A stretch of 64,000 bases of DNA from assembly GCA_037015955.1 (NCBI GenBank), contig CP143548.1, forward strand, positions 1,326,001 to 1,390,000. The letters run 5' to 3'. The notes under the pieces are model-generated. The model was not told the DNA's origin. It was given only the letters and a program-made list of their open reading frames with translations, and searched no databases. The first letter of the stretch is position 1, and each line of letters begins with the position of its first letter. Positions 8,110-16,995 of this stretch are shown here, piece by piece. This DNA comes from Lachnospiraceae bacterium JLR.KK008. Lineage in GTDB: Bacteria > Bacillota > Clostridia > Lachnospirales > Lachnospiraceae. A program made the position numbers and the translations under genes.

Positions 8110-9111
8110 TTACTGCAAAAGCGTACTGTGACGAATGATGAGCTGTCCACCGACTTGAATTTTGGTATTGCGGTATTCACTGTGAAGTATGGAATTGTTT
8201 AATGTCTTGACGGCAAGACAGCCGATCAGATTTTTCGGTACCTGCATCGTGGAAAGAGAGGGGGAGTTGGCGGCGGCAAACTGAATATCGTCAAATCCGA
8301 TCACACAGACATCCTCCGGGATTTTATAATGAAATTCATTCAGTGCTTTCATGGCGCCGATGGCGATCGTATCATTGTCGGCAAAACAGCAGGGCGGCAC
8401 GGAATGCCGCGTCAGTAAATGCTGCTTCATAGAGGCATAGGCTCCAAGCATCGTCGGTTCCAGCAGAAATTCATGGGAAGGTGAGCAGTGCAGACCGAGT
8501 TCTTTCACAGACTGATAAAATGACTGTGCCCGCTCCTCAAAATTCTGGATTGACATGCGGCTTCTGAAATAACCAATATCGGAAACATTGAGGGAGGCCA
8601 GATGTCTGACCGCCTCATATACCATTTCCTGATTGTTCATCGTGATTGTATTGCAGGAAAAATGCGGCATATTGTTGTCGATGACGATATAAGGAACCGG
8701 TATTTTTTCCAGTATCGGATAGGAAAAATGATCCAGTTCCGTACCGAGCACAAAAATACCGTCAATAGAAGAATAATCGATTTCGGAGATCGTATGATTA
8801 AGACTGTTGTTAGAAACGACGATACGCAGTGTATATTGTTCTTTACGACACTGTGCTTCAATGGCATCGATGATCGTAGAGACAAAACCGATATTTTCCT
8901 CCACGAGATGTCCATTGCTGATATATTTGAGAAAGAGCAGATTCTTTTGTATCGTCTTTTTGGGACGTCTCGATGAGGTGTAATTATATTTCCGCAGGAG
9001 AGTTTGAATTTCCTGTCGTTTGCTGTCACTGATTCCCGGTTTGTTATTGATGACAAGAGAGACCGCTGCCGGTGAGACACCGGCCATTTCCGCAATTTCC
9101 TTGAGAGTCAA
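8110..9111 (-). CDS. LacI family transcriptional regulator
   Basis: A 333-residue LacI/GalR repressor. The N-terminal helix-turn-helix (LKEIAEMAGVSPAAVSLVI) is followed by the hinge and a periplasmic-binding-protein-like effector domain with family landmarks such as GIFVLGTELD, CCFADNDTIAIGAMKAL and VCVIGFDDI. It starts with TTG at 9111 behind AAGGGG. It probably senses a sugar. The likeliest target is the importer operon at 139-7037, because TTTAGTA-type words occur in both its own leader and that of the operon. That link is inference. Confidence 0.88.
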   Translation of the reverse strand: MTLKEIAEMAGVSPAAVSLVINNKPGISDSKRQEIQTLLRKYNYTSSRRPKKTIQKNLLFLKYISNGHLVEENIGFVSTIIDAIEAQCRKEQYTLRIVVSNNSLNHTISEIDYSSIDGIFVLGTELDHFSYPILEKIPVPYIVIDNNMPHFSCNTITMNNQEMVYEAVRHLASLNVSDIGYFRSRMSIQNFEERAQSFYQSVKELGLHCSPSHEFLLEPTMLGAYASMKQHLLTRHSVPPCCFADNDTIAIGAMKALNEFHYKIPEDVCVIGFDDIQFAAANSPSLSTMQVPKNLIGCLAVKTLNNSILHSEYRNTKIQVGGQLIIRHSTLLQ

Positions 9112-9139
9112 GTAGAAGACCCCTTTCCTTATGACTGAA

Positions 9140-9158
9140 TTTACTAAAATGTACTAAA
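9140..9158 (-). promoter_or_regulatory. Candidate operator in the lacI-family gene leader
   Basis: TTTACTAAA at 9140-9148 and TACTAAA at 9152-9158 lie between the regulator's promoter and its start. They match TTTAGTAAA (89-97, opposite orientation) and TACTAAA (49-55) in the importer leader. They could mediate autoregulation; this rests only on word matching in AT-rich DNA. Confidence 0.35.
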
Positions 9159-9167
9159 TATGAATTT

Positions 9168-9196
9168 ATTGTATCATGACTTTTTATCTTTCACAA
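9168..9196 (-). promoter_or_regulatory. Promoter of the LacI-family gene
   Basis: Read on the minus strand, TTGTGA (9196-9191) and TACAAT (9173-9168) are 17 bases apart, some 60 bases upstream of the TTG start. Confidence 0.6.
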
Positions 9197-9204
9197 CAAC
9201 AAAG

Positions 9205-9233
9205 TTGATTTCTAAAAGATCGTAATGTATAAT
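9205..9233 (+). promoter_or_regulatory. Promoter of the purC-purF-purB genes
   Basis: TTGATT at 9205-9210 and TATAAT at 9228-9233 are exactly 17 bases apart. Transcription should start near 9240, giving an untranslated leader of about 230 bases made almost wholly of the 60-bp repeats. Confidence 0.7.
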
Positions 9234-9442
9234 ATCGACAGATATGATACCGCCGGATGGCATCGGGAGGATGTCCGCAGGACATACGATAATATCGACA
9301 GATATGATACCGCCGGATGGCATCGAGAGGATGTCCGCAGGACATACGATAATATCGACAGATATGATACCGCCGGATGGCATCGGGAGGATGTCCGCAG
9401 GACATACGATAATATCGACAGATATGATACCGCCGGATGGCA
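9231..9442 (+). repeat. 60-bp tandem direct repeats in the purC leader (3 full + 1 partial)
   Basis: Three full units (9231-9290, 9291-9350, 9351-9410) and a 32-base partial unit (9411-9442) repeat with a period of exactly 60. The only difference I see is an A at 9326 in unit 2 where the others have G. Each unit contains the inverted repeat ATGTCC-gca-GGACAT, and CGATAATATCG forms at the inner unit junctions. GCC-ggat-GGC could form another small stem. The array lies between the purC promoter and its ribosome binding site, so it is probably transcribed as leader RNA. Its function is unknown. Confidence 0.95.
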
Positions 9443-9469
9443 ACAATACGAAAGGCACAGGGGATAAAA

Positions 9470-10174
9470 ATGAAAAAACTGGAACAGCTTTACGAAGGAA
9501 AGGCAAAAAAGGTATACACGACAGATGATCCGGATGTACTCATCGTAGATTACAAAGATGATGCGACCGCATTCAACGGAGAAAAAAAGGGTACGATCGT
9601 CGGTAAGGGTGTGATCAATAACCGCATGACGAACCGTGTGTTTCAGCTCCTGGAGGAAAAAGGGGTTCCCACTCATTTTATTGAAGAATTGAGCGACAGA
9701 GAGACCGCGGTCAAAAAGGTGGAGATCGTTCCGCTGGAAGTGATCATCCGCAATGTGGCGGCAGGCAGCTTTTCCAAACGTCTCGGCGTACCGGAAGGCA
9801 CTCCTTTTACGATGCCGACGATCGAATTCAGCTACAAAAACGATGAACTTGGCGATCCGCTGATTAACACTTATTTTGCAGTTGCCCTTGGACTGGCAAC
9901 ATGGGAAGAGATTGAGACGATCAAAAAATATGCCTTTCAGGTTAATGAAGTGCTGAAAGATTATTTTTTGCGGGCGGGTATCAAACTGGTCGACTTTAAG
10001 ATCGAATTTGGCCGCTATCACGGTCAGATCATTCTGGCAGACGAGACTTCGCCTGACACATGCCGTCTCTGGGATGTGCACACGAATGAGAAACTGGATA
10101 AAGACAGATTCCGCAGAGATCTCGGAAATGTAGAGGAAGCATATAACGAAGTATTCAAACGTCTGGGGTTATAA
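9470..10174 (+). CDS. purC: Phosphoribosylaminoimidazole-succinocarboxamide synthase (SAICAR synthetase)
   Basis: Joins aspartate to CAIR using ATP in de novo purine synthesis. The 234-residue protein has the family's N-terminal [10 protein letters not shown], the ATP/substrate segment RNVAAGSF at about residues 98-105, and DFKIEFG followed by [15 protein letters not shown]. The start at 9470 follows AGGGGAT; an in-frame upstream ATG at 9437 lies in the repeat array and adds residues not seen in the family. purF begins seven bases after the stop and its ribosome binding site overlaps the end of purC. Confidence 0.97.
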   Translation: MKKLEQLYEGKAKKVYTTDDPDVLIVDYKDDATAFNGEKKGTIVGKGVINNRMTNRVFQLLEEKGVPTHFIEELSDRETAVKKVEIVPLEVIIRNVAAGSFSKRLGVPEGTPFTMPTIEFSYKNDELGDPLINTYFAVALGLATWEEIETIKKYAFQVNEVLKDYFLRAGIKLVDFKIEFGRYHGQIILADETSPDTCRLWDVHTNEKLDKDRFRRDLGNVEEAYNEVFKRLGL

Positions 10175-10180
10175 ATAAGA

Positions 10181-11629
10181 ATGACAGAAAAAATAAACAT
10201 ATTGACGGAAGAGACAGACAAGCTGCGGGAAGAATGCGGCGTATTTGGCATGTATGACTTTGACGGCGGGGATGTGGCTTCTACCATATATTATGGTCTG
10301 TTTGCACTGCAGCATCGGGGTCAGGAGAGCTGTGGGATCGCAGTCAGCGACACTGAGGCGCCCAGGGCGAAAGTTATCAGTGCCAAGGATATGGGGCTTT
10401 TGAATGAGGCTTTTACGCCGGAGATCATGGAGAAACTGAAGGGAGACATCGGCGTCGGGCATGTGCGCTATTCGACTGCCGGCAGTTCCACGAGAGAAAA
10501 CGCACAGCCGCTTGTTCTCAATTATGTAAAGGGAACGCTGGCGCTTGCCCATAATGGCAACCTGATCAATGCGCCGGAGCTTCGCAGGGAACTCGAGTAT
10601 ACGGGCGCAATCTTCCAGACTACGATTGACTCTGAAGTGATTGCCTATCACATAGCGAGAGAGCGCCTGCATACGAAAACGGTGGAAGAGGCGGTAGGCT
10701 GTGCCATGAAGAAGATCAGAGGGGCTTATTCTCTGATCGTGATGTCGCCGAGGAAGCTGATCGGCGCCAGAGACCCGTTTGGATTCCGGCCGCTCTGTAT
10801 CGGCAGACGGGATAACACCTATATTCTTGCCTCCGAGACATGTGCCCTTGACACGGTGGGGGCAGAGTTTATCCGCGATGTGCTTCCGGGAGAGATTGTC
10901 ACGATTTCTCCGGAGAAGGGGATTGAATCCGATACGAGCATGTGTATTCCAAGAGAAGAACATGCGAGATGCGTATTTGAATATATCTATTTTGCGCGGC
11001 CGGACAGCTATGTGGATGGCTTCAGCGTTTACAATTCGAGAATACTCGCGGGGAAATATCTGGCGATCGATTCGCCGGTCGATGCGGACCTGGTCGTTGG
11101 CGTGCCCGAGTCCGGGAACTGTTCGGCGATGGGATACGCCATGCAGTCGGGGATTCCCTATGGACAGGCTTTCGTCAAAAATGCCTACGTGGGCCGGACA
11201 TTTATCAAGCCAAAACAGAAAAACCGTGAGAGCAGTGTACAGATCAAGCTGAATGCGCTGCGGGAGGTCGTAGAGGGCAAACGGATCATCATGATCGATG
11301 ACTCGATCGTCAGAGGGACGACATCTGACCGTATCGTGCGTATGCTGCGGGAGGCGGGCGCCAGAGAAGTGCATATGCGCGTCAGCTCGCCGCCGTTCCT
11401 CTGGCCCTGCTATTTCGGTACGGATGTGCCGGCCAGAGAGCAACTGATCGCCTACAACAGAACGGTGGAAGAGATCAGTGAGGTGATTGGTACGGATTCT
11501 CTCGCGTATCTGAAGACAGAACGTCTTCCGGAGATCGTAAACGGACTGGAAATCTGTACAGGCTGCTTTACGGGTAAGTATCCGCTGGAACCGCCGGGAG
11601 ACGACATCAGAGGTGAGTACGACCAGTGA
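10181..11629 (+). CDS. purF: Amidophosphoribosyltransferase
   Basis: First committed enzyme of purine synthesis, converting PRPP and glutamine to phosphoribosylamine. After an 18-residue leader, Cys19 in the context REECGVFG should become the N-terminal nucleophile of the Ntn glutaminase once the propeptide is removed. The PRPP-binding loop IIMIDDSIVRGTT lies around residues 368-380 and CTGCFTGKYP near the C-terminus. Cysteines in the B. subtilis-type enzyme hold a 4Fe-4S cluster, and the propeptide plus C-terminal cysteines suggest that type here. Second gene after the repeat leader. Confidence 0.97.
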   Translation: MTEKINILTEETDKLREECGVFGMYDFDGGDVASTIYYGLFALQHRGQESCGIAVSDTEAPRAKVISAKDMGLLNEAFTPEIMEKLKGDIGVGHVRYSTAGSSTRENAQPLVLNYVKGTLALAHNGNLINAPELRRELEYTGAIFQTTIDSEVIAYHIARERLHTKTVEEAVGCAMKKIRGAYSLIVMSPRKLIGARDPFGFRPLCIGRRDNTYILASETCALDTVGAEFIRDVLPGEIVTISPEKGIESDTSMCIPREEHARCVFEYIYFARPDSYVDGFSVYNSRILAGKYLAIDSPVDADLVVGVPESGNCSAMGYAMQSGIPYGQAFVKNAYVGRTFIKPKQKNRESSVQIKLNALREVVEGKRIIMIDDSIVRGTTSDRIVRMLREAGAREVHMRVSSPPFLWPCYFGTDVPAREQLIAYNRTVEEISEVIGTDSLAYLKTERLPEIVNGLEICTGCFTGKYPLEPPGDDIRGEYDQ

Positions 11630-11679
11630 GCCGCTGGGGTCAGTGATCTGACACGGTAATGACAGTAATGGATAGAAAA

Positions 11680-11705
11680 AGGGACTGACTGCGGACAGTC
11701 GGTCA
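11680..11705 (+). other. Hairpin between purF and purB
   Basis: GACTGACTG and CAGTCGGTC pair (one wobble) around CGGA, about 20 bases before purB. There is no T tract, so it is more likely a stability or partial-pausing element than a terminator. Confidence 0.4.
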
Positions 11706-11726
11706 GGCCGATATGAGGAGAATTTC

Positions 11727-13160
11727 ATGAATACAGACAGATATAACAGTCCTCTTTCCGAGCGATACGCCAGCAAAGAGATGCAGTATCTATTTTCGCC
11801 GGATATGAAATTCCGCACATGGCGCCGTCTCTGGATTGCATTGGCGGAGACGGAAAAGGAACTGGGCCTGGACATTACGCAGGAACAGATCGATGAGCTG
11901 AAGGCTCATGCGGAGGACATTAATTATGAGGTGGCGCTGGCAAGGGAAAAGGAAGTCCGCCATGATGTAATGAGTCATGTCTATGCCTATGGGGTGCAGT
12001 GTCCGAAGGCGAAAGGCATTATCCATCTCGGAGCCACGTCCTGTTATGTGGGCGATAATACGGACATGATTGTCATGGCACAGGCGCTGAAGCTGGTGAA
12101 AAAAAAGCTCGTCAATGTGATTGCGGAGCTTGCGCGTTTTGCGGATCAATATAAAGATCTGCCGACGCTGGCATTTACACATTTCCAGCCCGCCCAGCCG
12201 ACAACAGTAGGGAAGCGTGCCACACTGTGGATGCAGGAATTTTGTATGGACCTGGAAGACCTCGATTATGTGCTCTCCAGTTTGAAGCTGCTCGGTTCCA
12301 AAGGGACGACGGGGACACAGGCTTCGTTTCTGGAGCTGTTTAACGGGGATCAGGAGAAGATCGACAGGATTGATCCGATGATCGCTGAAAAGATGGGGTT
12401 CTCTGAGTGTTATCCGGTATCCGGGCAGACATATTCCCGAAAAGTCGATACGAGAGTGGCCAATGTGCTGGCCGGTATTGCGGCGAGCGCTCATAAAATG
12501 AGCAATGACATCCGTCTGCTGCAGCATTTGAAAGAGGTGGAAGAGCCGTTTGAGAAAAATCAGATCGGTTCTTCGGCAATGGCGTATAAGAGAAATCCGA
12601 TGAGAAGCGAACGAATCGCCTCTCTGAGCCGTTATGTGATGATTGATGCGCTCAATCCGGCCGTCACTTCGGCGGTGCAGTGGTTCGAGCGTACGCTGGA
12701 TGATTCCGCCAACAAGCGTCTCTCCATTCCGGAAGGCTTTCTGGCTGCGGACGGGATTCTCGATCTGTGCCTGAATGTTGTGGACGGGCTTGTCGTCTAT
12801 CCGAAAGTGATCGAGAAGCGTCTGCGCAGTGAGCTGCCGTTTATGGCCACGGAAAATATTATGATGGATGCGGTCAAGGCAGGCGGAGACAGACAGGAGC
12901 TGCATGAGAGGATTCGTGTTCTTTCGATGGAGGCGGGAAAGAACGTCAAAATAAAAGGAAAAGACAACAATCTGCTTGAACTGATCGCGGCGGATCCGGC
13001 GTTCCCGCTGACGCTTGACGATTTACAAAGTGCGATGGAGCCTTCCAGATACGTGGGACGTTCCAGAGAGCAGGTGGAGAGTTTTCTGGCCAGAGTAGCG
13101 GCACCAATTCTCGAAGAAAACAAGGAACTGCTTGGTGTGAAAGCAGAGATCAATGTGTAA
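11727..13160 (+). CDS. purB: Adenylosuccinate lyase
   Basis: Fumarase/aspartase-superfamily enzyme that releases fumarate from SAICAR and from adenylosuccinate, so it serves both the purC product and the last step to AMP. The 477-residue protein carries the signature GSSAMAYKRNPMRSERI near residue 280, with the catalytic serine loop, and HFQPAQPTTVGKR near residue 155. ATGAGGAGAATTTC precedes the ATG. A 97-base gap follows purF, then a strong terminator after purB closes the unit. Confidence 0.96.
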   Translation: MNTDRYNSPLSERYASKEMQYLFSPDMKFRTWRRLWIALAETEKELGLDITQEQIDELKAHAEDINYEVALAREKEVRHDVMSHVYAYGVQCPKAKGIIHLGATSCYVGDNTDMIVMAQALKLVKKKLVNVIAELARFADQYKDLPTLAFTHFQPAQPTTVGKRATLWMQEFCMDLEDLDYVLSSLKLLGSKGTTGTQASFLELFNGDQEKIDRIDPMIAEKMGFSECYPVSGQTYSRKVDTRVANVLAGIAASAHKMSNDIRLLQHLKEVEEPFEKNQIGSSAMAYKRNPMRSERIASLSRYVMIDALNPAVTSAVQWFERTLDDSANKRLSIPEGFLAADGILDLCLNVVDGLVVYPKVIEKRLRSELPFMATENIMMDAVKAGGDRQELHERIRVLSMEAGKNVKIKGKDNNLLELIAADPAFPLTLDDLQSAMEPSRYVGRSREQVESFLARVAAPILEENKELLGVKAEINV

Positions 13161-13223
13161 ATCGGTCTGTGGATCATCCTGTTATGATTTGATGGGATAA
13201 GAAAAACAGTGAATCAGATTATA

Positions 13224-13263
13224 AAAATGTCGTTTTGTTTGTAAACAGAACGGCATTTTTTTT
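13224..13263 (+). terminator. Terminator after purB
   Basis: A 14-bp stem (13224-13237 with 13246-13259, two G-U pairs) around TTTGTAAA runs into a tract of Ts. It ends the purine transcript. Confidence 0.85.
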
Positions 13264-13344
13264 AATAAAACGGTACACACTAAGTCCAAAACGGTCGATG
13301 CCGGCAATATGGGTGTCGAGGCAAAGGAAAGTGGGTATCTATTT

Positions 13345-16300
13345 ATGGAACAGAATGATAAAAAATCGAGCAGAGAAACAACCGGTGTGAAACAGAGAAA
13401 CAGGAAGACTATGGATGGCAATCAGGCGGCGGCGCTGGCGGCTTATGCTTACAGCGATGTGACGGCGATCTATCCGATTACGCCGTCCTCGACGATGGCC
13501 GAGTGGATGGACGAGTGGTCGGCAAGAGGAGAGACAAATATGTTTGGCGATCCGGTCACGGTATCCGTCATGCAGTCGGAGGCGGGGGTAGCCGGAGCCG
13601 TACATGGCTCTCTTGCGGCCGGCGCCATGACGACGACATTTACCGCTTCGCAGGGACTTTTGCTGATGATCCCCAATCTCTATAAGATTGCGGGAGAGGG
13701 GCTGCCGGGTGTCTTTCATGTGGCGGCGCGGTCGATCGCTGCCCATGCACTTTCTATTTTTGGAGATCACTCGGATATTTATGCGTGCAGGCAGACGGGC
13801 GTGGCCATATTAGCCACCAGCAGTGTACAGGAGGTTATGGATCTGGCTCCGGTGGCGCATATCGCCGCACTGCAGGCAAGTACGCCTTTTCTGCACTTCT
13901 TTGACGGCTTTCGTACGTCTCATGAGGTACAGAAAATCTCCATATGGGAGAAAGAGGATTATGCACAGTTGATGGACCGTGAGGCGGTGAACCGGTTCCG
14001 GCAAAGCGCGCTGAATCCGTCTCATGCCAGACAGATGGGGTCTGCGCAGAATCCTGACGTATTTTTCCAGTACCGGGAGGCGGCTAATCCGAGATATGAC
14101 AAGATTCCCGGTGTTGTGGAAGCGTTGTTTCGCAGGATCACGGAGAAAACAGGGACGCCGTACGAACTGTTTCAGTATTATGGGGACCCGGAGGCAGAGC
14201 ATGTGATCATCGCCATGGGAAGTGTCTGCCAGACGATTGAGGAGACGATCGACGAGGAAAACAGAGCCGGCAAAAAGACAGGACTGATCAAAGTACGTCT
14301 TTACAGACCGTTTTCCCGGGAACATCTGCTGGCGGCCATTCCCAAGACAGTGGAAAAGATCACGGTACTTGACCGGACCAAAGAGCCGGGCAGTATCGGG
14401 GAACCGCTGTATCTGGATGTGCTGGGAGCTCTGCACGGAAGCTATTATCAGGACATCCCGGTATATTCCGGCAGGTACGGACTTGGTTCTAAGGATACGA
14501 CGCCGGCGCAGATCCATGCTGTTTTTGTCAATGAGAGCAAAAAGCGGTTTACGATCGGGATTGAAGATGACGTCACCGGGACGTCGCTCCCGGTGAGACC
14601 CTTTCCGATCAAGAAAGAAGGAGAGATATGCTGCAAATTCTGGGGGCTGGGAGGAGACGGTACCGTGGGCGGAAACAAGTCTTCCGTCAAGATCATCGGC
14701 AATCACACGGATTTGTATGCACAGGCATATTTTGACTATGATTCCAAAAAGTCAAGGGGGCTGACAGTGTCCCATCTGCGTTTTTCCAAAGAGCCGATCC
14801 GGTCTGCCTATCTGATTGACCGGTCAGATTTTACGGCGTGTCATAATCATGTCTATATGCACAAGTTTCATATTGTGGAGGAGATCAAAGACGGAGGTAC
14901 TTTTCTGCTCAACTGTCCTTACGAGGGGGAAGCACTGGAGCGATTTCTGCCGGGGCAGGTGAAGCGGTATCTGGCAGAACATCAGATCCGGTTTTTTGTG
15001 ATCGACGGCATCCGGATCGGCAAGGAGATCGGACTTAACAATAAGATCAATACCATTTTGCAGGCGGCGTTTTTCAAGCTGTCGGGTATCATCCCGGAGG
15101 AAGAAGCGCTGACGCTGATGAAAAATGCTGCGAAGGCTGCCTATGAGCGCAAGGGCGAGAAGATTGTCCGCATGAACTATGAGGCCATTGAGAAAGGTAT
15201 GGCGCAGGTAAAAGAAGTGACGGTACCGGCGGCATGGAAAGAGGAACGGGACGAGCCACTTGATACGGATACACTCCCGGACCGTCCGGAAGTGCTTCGG
15301 TTTGTAGAACGGATTCAGAAGCCGGTGAATGTGCAGGAAGGACATAAACTGCCGGTGTCTGTGTTTGCGGACATTGCCGACGGCTCGGTACCATCCGGTA
15401 CGGCGGCGCACGAAAGACGGAATGTGGCCACAGAAGTACCTGAATGGAAACCGGAGAACTGTATACAGTGTAACCGCTGTGCCTATGTGTGTCCACATGC
15501 GGTTATCCGGCCGGCAGTGATGGATGAGAAAGAGGCCAAAGCGGCGCCGGAAGGGATGAAGATGCTGGAGGCGGTGGGCGCACCCGGTTATCAGGTATCG
15601 ATGATTATCTCGGAAGTCGACTGTACCGGCTGCGGTTCGTGCGCTGCCGTCTGTCCGGGTAAACAGGGAGAGAAGGCGCTTGTCATGTGCCCAGTCCATG
15701 AGCACGAAGAACATCAGCAGTACTTTGATTATGGAAAGAGCCTGCCGGAAAAAGAAGAATTGGTCAAAAAGTTTGGGATCTCCACTGTAAAAGGAAGTCA
15801 GTACAAAAAGCCTTATCTGGAATTTCACGGGGCCTGTGCGGGCTGCGGTGAGACGACGTATCCACGCCTGATCACACAGCTCTTCGGGGAACGGATGTAT
15901 ATCGCCAATGCCACCGGCTGTTCTTCCATCTGGGGCAATTCGTACCCGTCTACTCCGTATGCGGCCAATGAGAAAGGAGAAGGACCCGCCTGGTCGAATT
16001 CACTGTTTGAGGATGCGGCGGAGTTTGGATTTGGAATGCTTCTGGCGGAAGAGACGATCCGGCGGCGACTGAAAGGAAAAGTACAAAAACTGGAACAGGA
16101 GACGACGGAGCAGACGTTGCAGGAGCGCTGCAGCAAATGGCTTTCCACATATGAAGATTTTTATGAAAATGGATGTGCAACGAAAGCGCTCATTGAAGCG
16201 CTGACCGGTTCCGGCTGCGCTCTGGCGGGAGAGATCTTGGAAGACAGGCAGTTTCTCTCCAAAAAGTCGAAGTGGATCTTTGGCGGCGACGGCTGGGCCT

Positions 16301-16923
16301 ATGACATCGGCTTTGGCGGTTTGGACCATGTGCTGGCGAGCGGAAAGGACATCAATATTCTCGTGTTTGACACAGAAGTGTATTCCAACACGGGCGGCCA
16401 GGCTTCCAAGGCGACGCCTCTCGGTGCAACGGCGCTCTTTGCGGCCGGCGGTAAGCGCACGGTGCGCAAAGATCTGGCAGGAATGGCCATGAGCTACGGC
16501 TATGTGTATGTGGCACAGATTGCCATGGGAGCGGATTATAATCAGACGATCAAAGCGCTCACGGAGGCACAGCAGTACGACGGCCCGTCGCTGATCATTG
16601 CCTACGCGCCATGTATCAACCATGGTGTGAAAGCGGGTATGGGAAGTGTGCAGCGCGAAGAGGAAAAAGCGGTGCAGTCCGGATATTTCCCGTTGTTTCG
16701 GTTTAATCCGGCTTTGAAACCGGAGGGGAAGAATCCGCTGACGATAGACAGCGGGGAGCCGAGTCTTTCCTATGAGGAATTTCTTGACGGTGAGATCCGT
16801 TATACGGCGCTGAAAAAGACGAAGCCGGAAGAAGCCCGCAGGCTGTTTGATGCGGCTGCCGAACATGCCAGAAGACATTACGCATACCTGAAAGAGTATG
16901 TGGAGATGTATGACAGACTGTAG
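13345..16923 (+). CDS. nifJ: Pyruvate:ferredoxin (flavodoxin) oxidoreductase, single-chain
   Basis: Oxidises pyruvate with CoA to acetyl-CoA and CO2, reducing ferredoxin; central to clostridial fermentation. The chain of about 1190 residues has all domains in order: N-terminal DGNQAAALAAYAYSD, the gamma domain with GGDGTVGGNKSS, two 4Fe-4S motifs (CIQCNRCAYVCP near residue 705 and CTGCGSCAAVCPG near 760), then the thiamine diphosphate domain with a cluster cysteine pair CAGCGE, GDGWAYDIG and VYSNTGGQASK. An in-frame ATG at 13309 adds 12 residues without a ribosome binding site; the start at 13345 is only moderately supported. It stands alone after the purB terminator. Confidence 0.96.
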   Translation: MEQNDKKSSRETTGVKQRNRKTMDGNQAAALAAYAYSDVTAIYPITPSSTMAEWMDEWSARGETNMFGDPVTVSVMQSEAGVAGAVHGSLAAGAMTTTFTASQGLLLMIPNLYKIAGEGLPGVFHVAARSIAAHALSIFGDHSDIYACRQTGVAILATSSVQEVMDLAPVAHIAALQASTPFLHFFDGFRTSHEVQKISIWEKEDYAQLMDREAVNRFRQSALNPSHARQMGSAQNPDVFFQYREAANPRYDKIPGVVEALFRRITEKTGTPYELFQYYGDPEAEHVIIAMGSVCQTIEETIDEENRAGKKTGLIKVRLYRPFSREHLLAAIPKTVEKITVLDRTKEPGSIGEPLYLDVLGALHGSYYQDIPVYSGRYGLGSKDTTPAQIHAVFVNESKKRFTIGIEDDVTGTSLPVRPFPIKKEGEICCKFWGLGGDGTVGGNKSSVKIIGNHTDLYAQAYFDYDSKKSRGLTVSHLRFSKEPIRSAYLIDRSDFTACHNHVYMHKFHIVEEIKDGGTFLLNCPYEGEALERFLPGQVKRYLAEHQIRFFVIDGIRIGKEIGLNNKINTILQAAFFKLSGIIPEEEALTLMKNAAKAAYERKGEKIVRMNYEAIEKGMAQVKEVTVPAAWKEERDEPLDTDTLPDRPEVLRFVERIQKPVNVQEGHKLPVSVFADIADGSVPSGTAAHERRNVATEVPEWKPENCIQCNRCAYVCPHAVIRPAVMDEKEAKAAPEGMKMLEAVGAPGYQVSMIISEVDCTGCGSCAAVCPGKQGEKALVMCPVHEHEEHQQYFDYGKSLPEKEELVKKFGISTVKGSQYKKPYLEFHGACAGCGETTYPRLITQLFGERMYIANATGCSSIWGNSYPSTPYAANEKGEGPAWSNSLFEDAAEFGFGMLLAEETIRRRLKGKVQKLEQETTEQTLQERCSKWLSTYEDFYENGCATKALIEALTGSGCALAGEILEDRQFLSKKSKWIFGGDGWAYDIGFGGLDHVLASGKDINILVFDTEVYSNTGGQASKATPLGATALFAAGGKRTVRKDLAGMAMSYGYVYVAQIAMGADYNQTIKALTEAQQYDGPSLIIAYAPCINHGVKAGMGSVQREEEKAVQSGYFPLFRFNPALKPEGKNPLTIDSGEPSLSYEEFLDGEIRYTALKKTKPEEARRLFDAAAEHARRHYAYLKEYVEMYDRL

Positions 16924-16995
16924 ATGGAAAAGGGGTTTTCATTTTTCCGGGGAAATGGTAAAATATAGTAATATATTTTTTCGGAGGAGTTTGTT

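Noticed and set aside
7868-8131. Small open frame after the AlkC-like gene
   Set aside because: It overlaps the AlkC-like gene and runs through the bidirectional terminator, with no family resemblance.
9231-9442. CRISPR array
   Set aside because: The units abut with no unique spacers, are 60 bases long, and no cas genes are nearby.
9225-9467. Open frames encoding 20-residue repeat peptides across the purC leader, on both strands
   Set aside because: A 60-base period keeps every stop-free frame open by arithmetic. There is no ribosome binding site at the frame starts, and the promoter and purC start explain the region better as a leader.
9234-9469. Guanine riboswitch upstream of the purine genes
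   Set aside because: I could not find the conserved riboswitch loops; the region is explained by the repeat array.
10169-11875. 568-codon open frame on the minus strand
   Set aside because: Antisense to purF, a firm assignment, with no ribosome binding site or recognisable domain.
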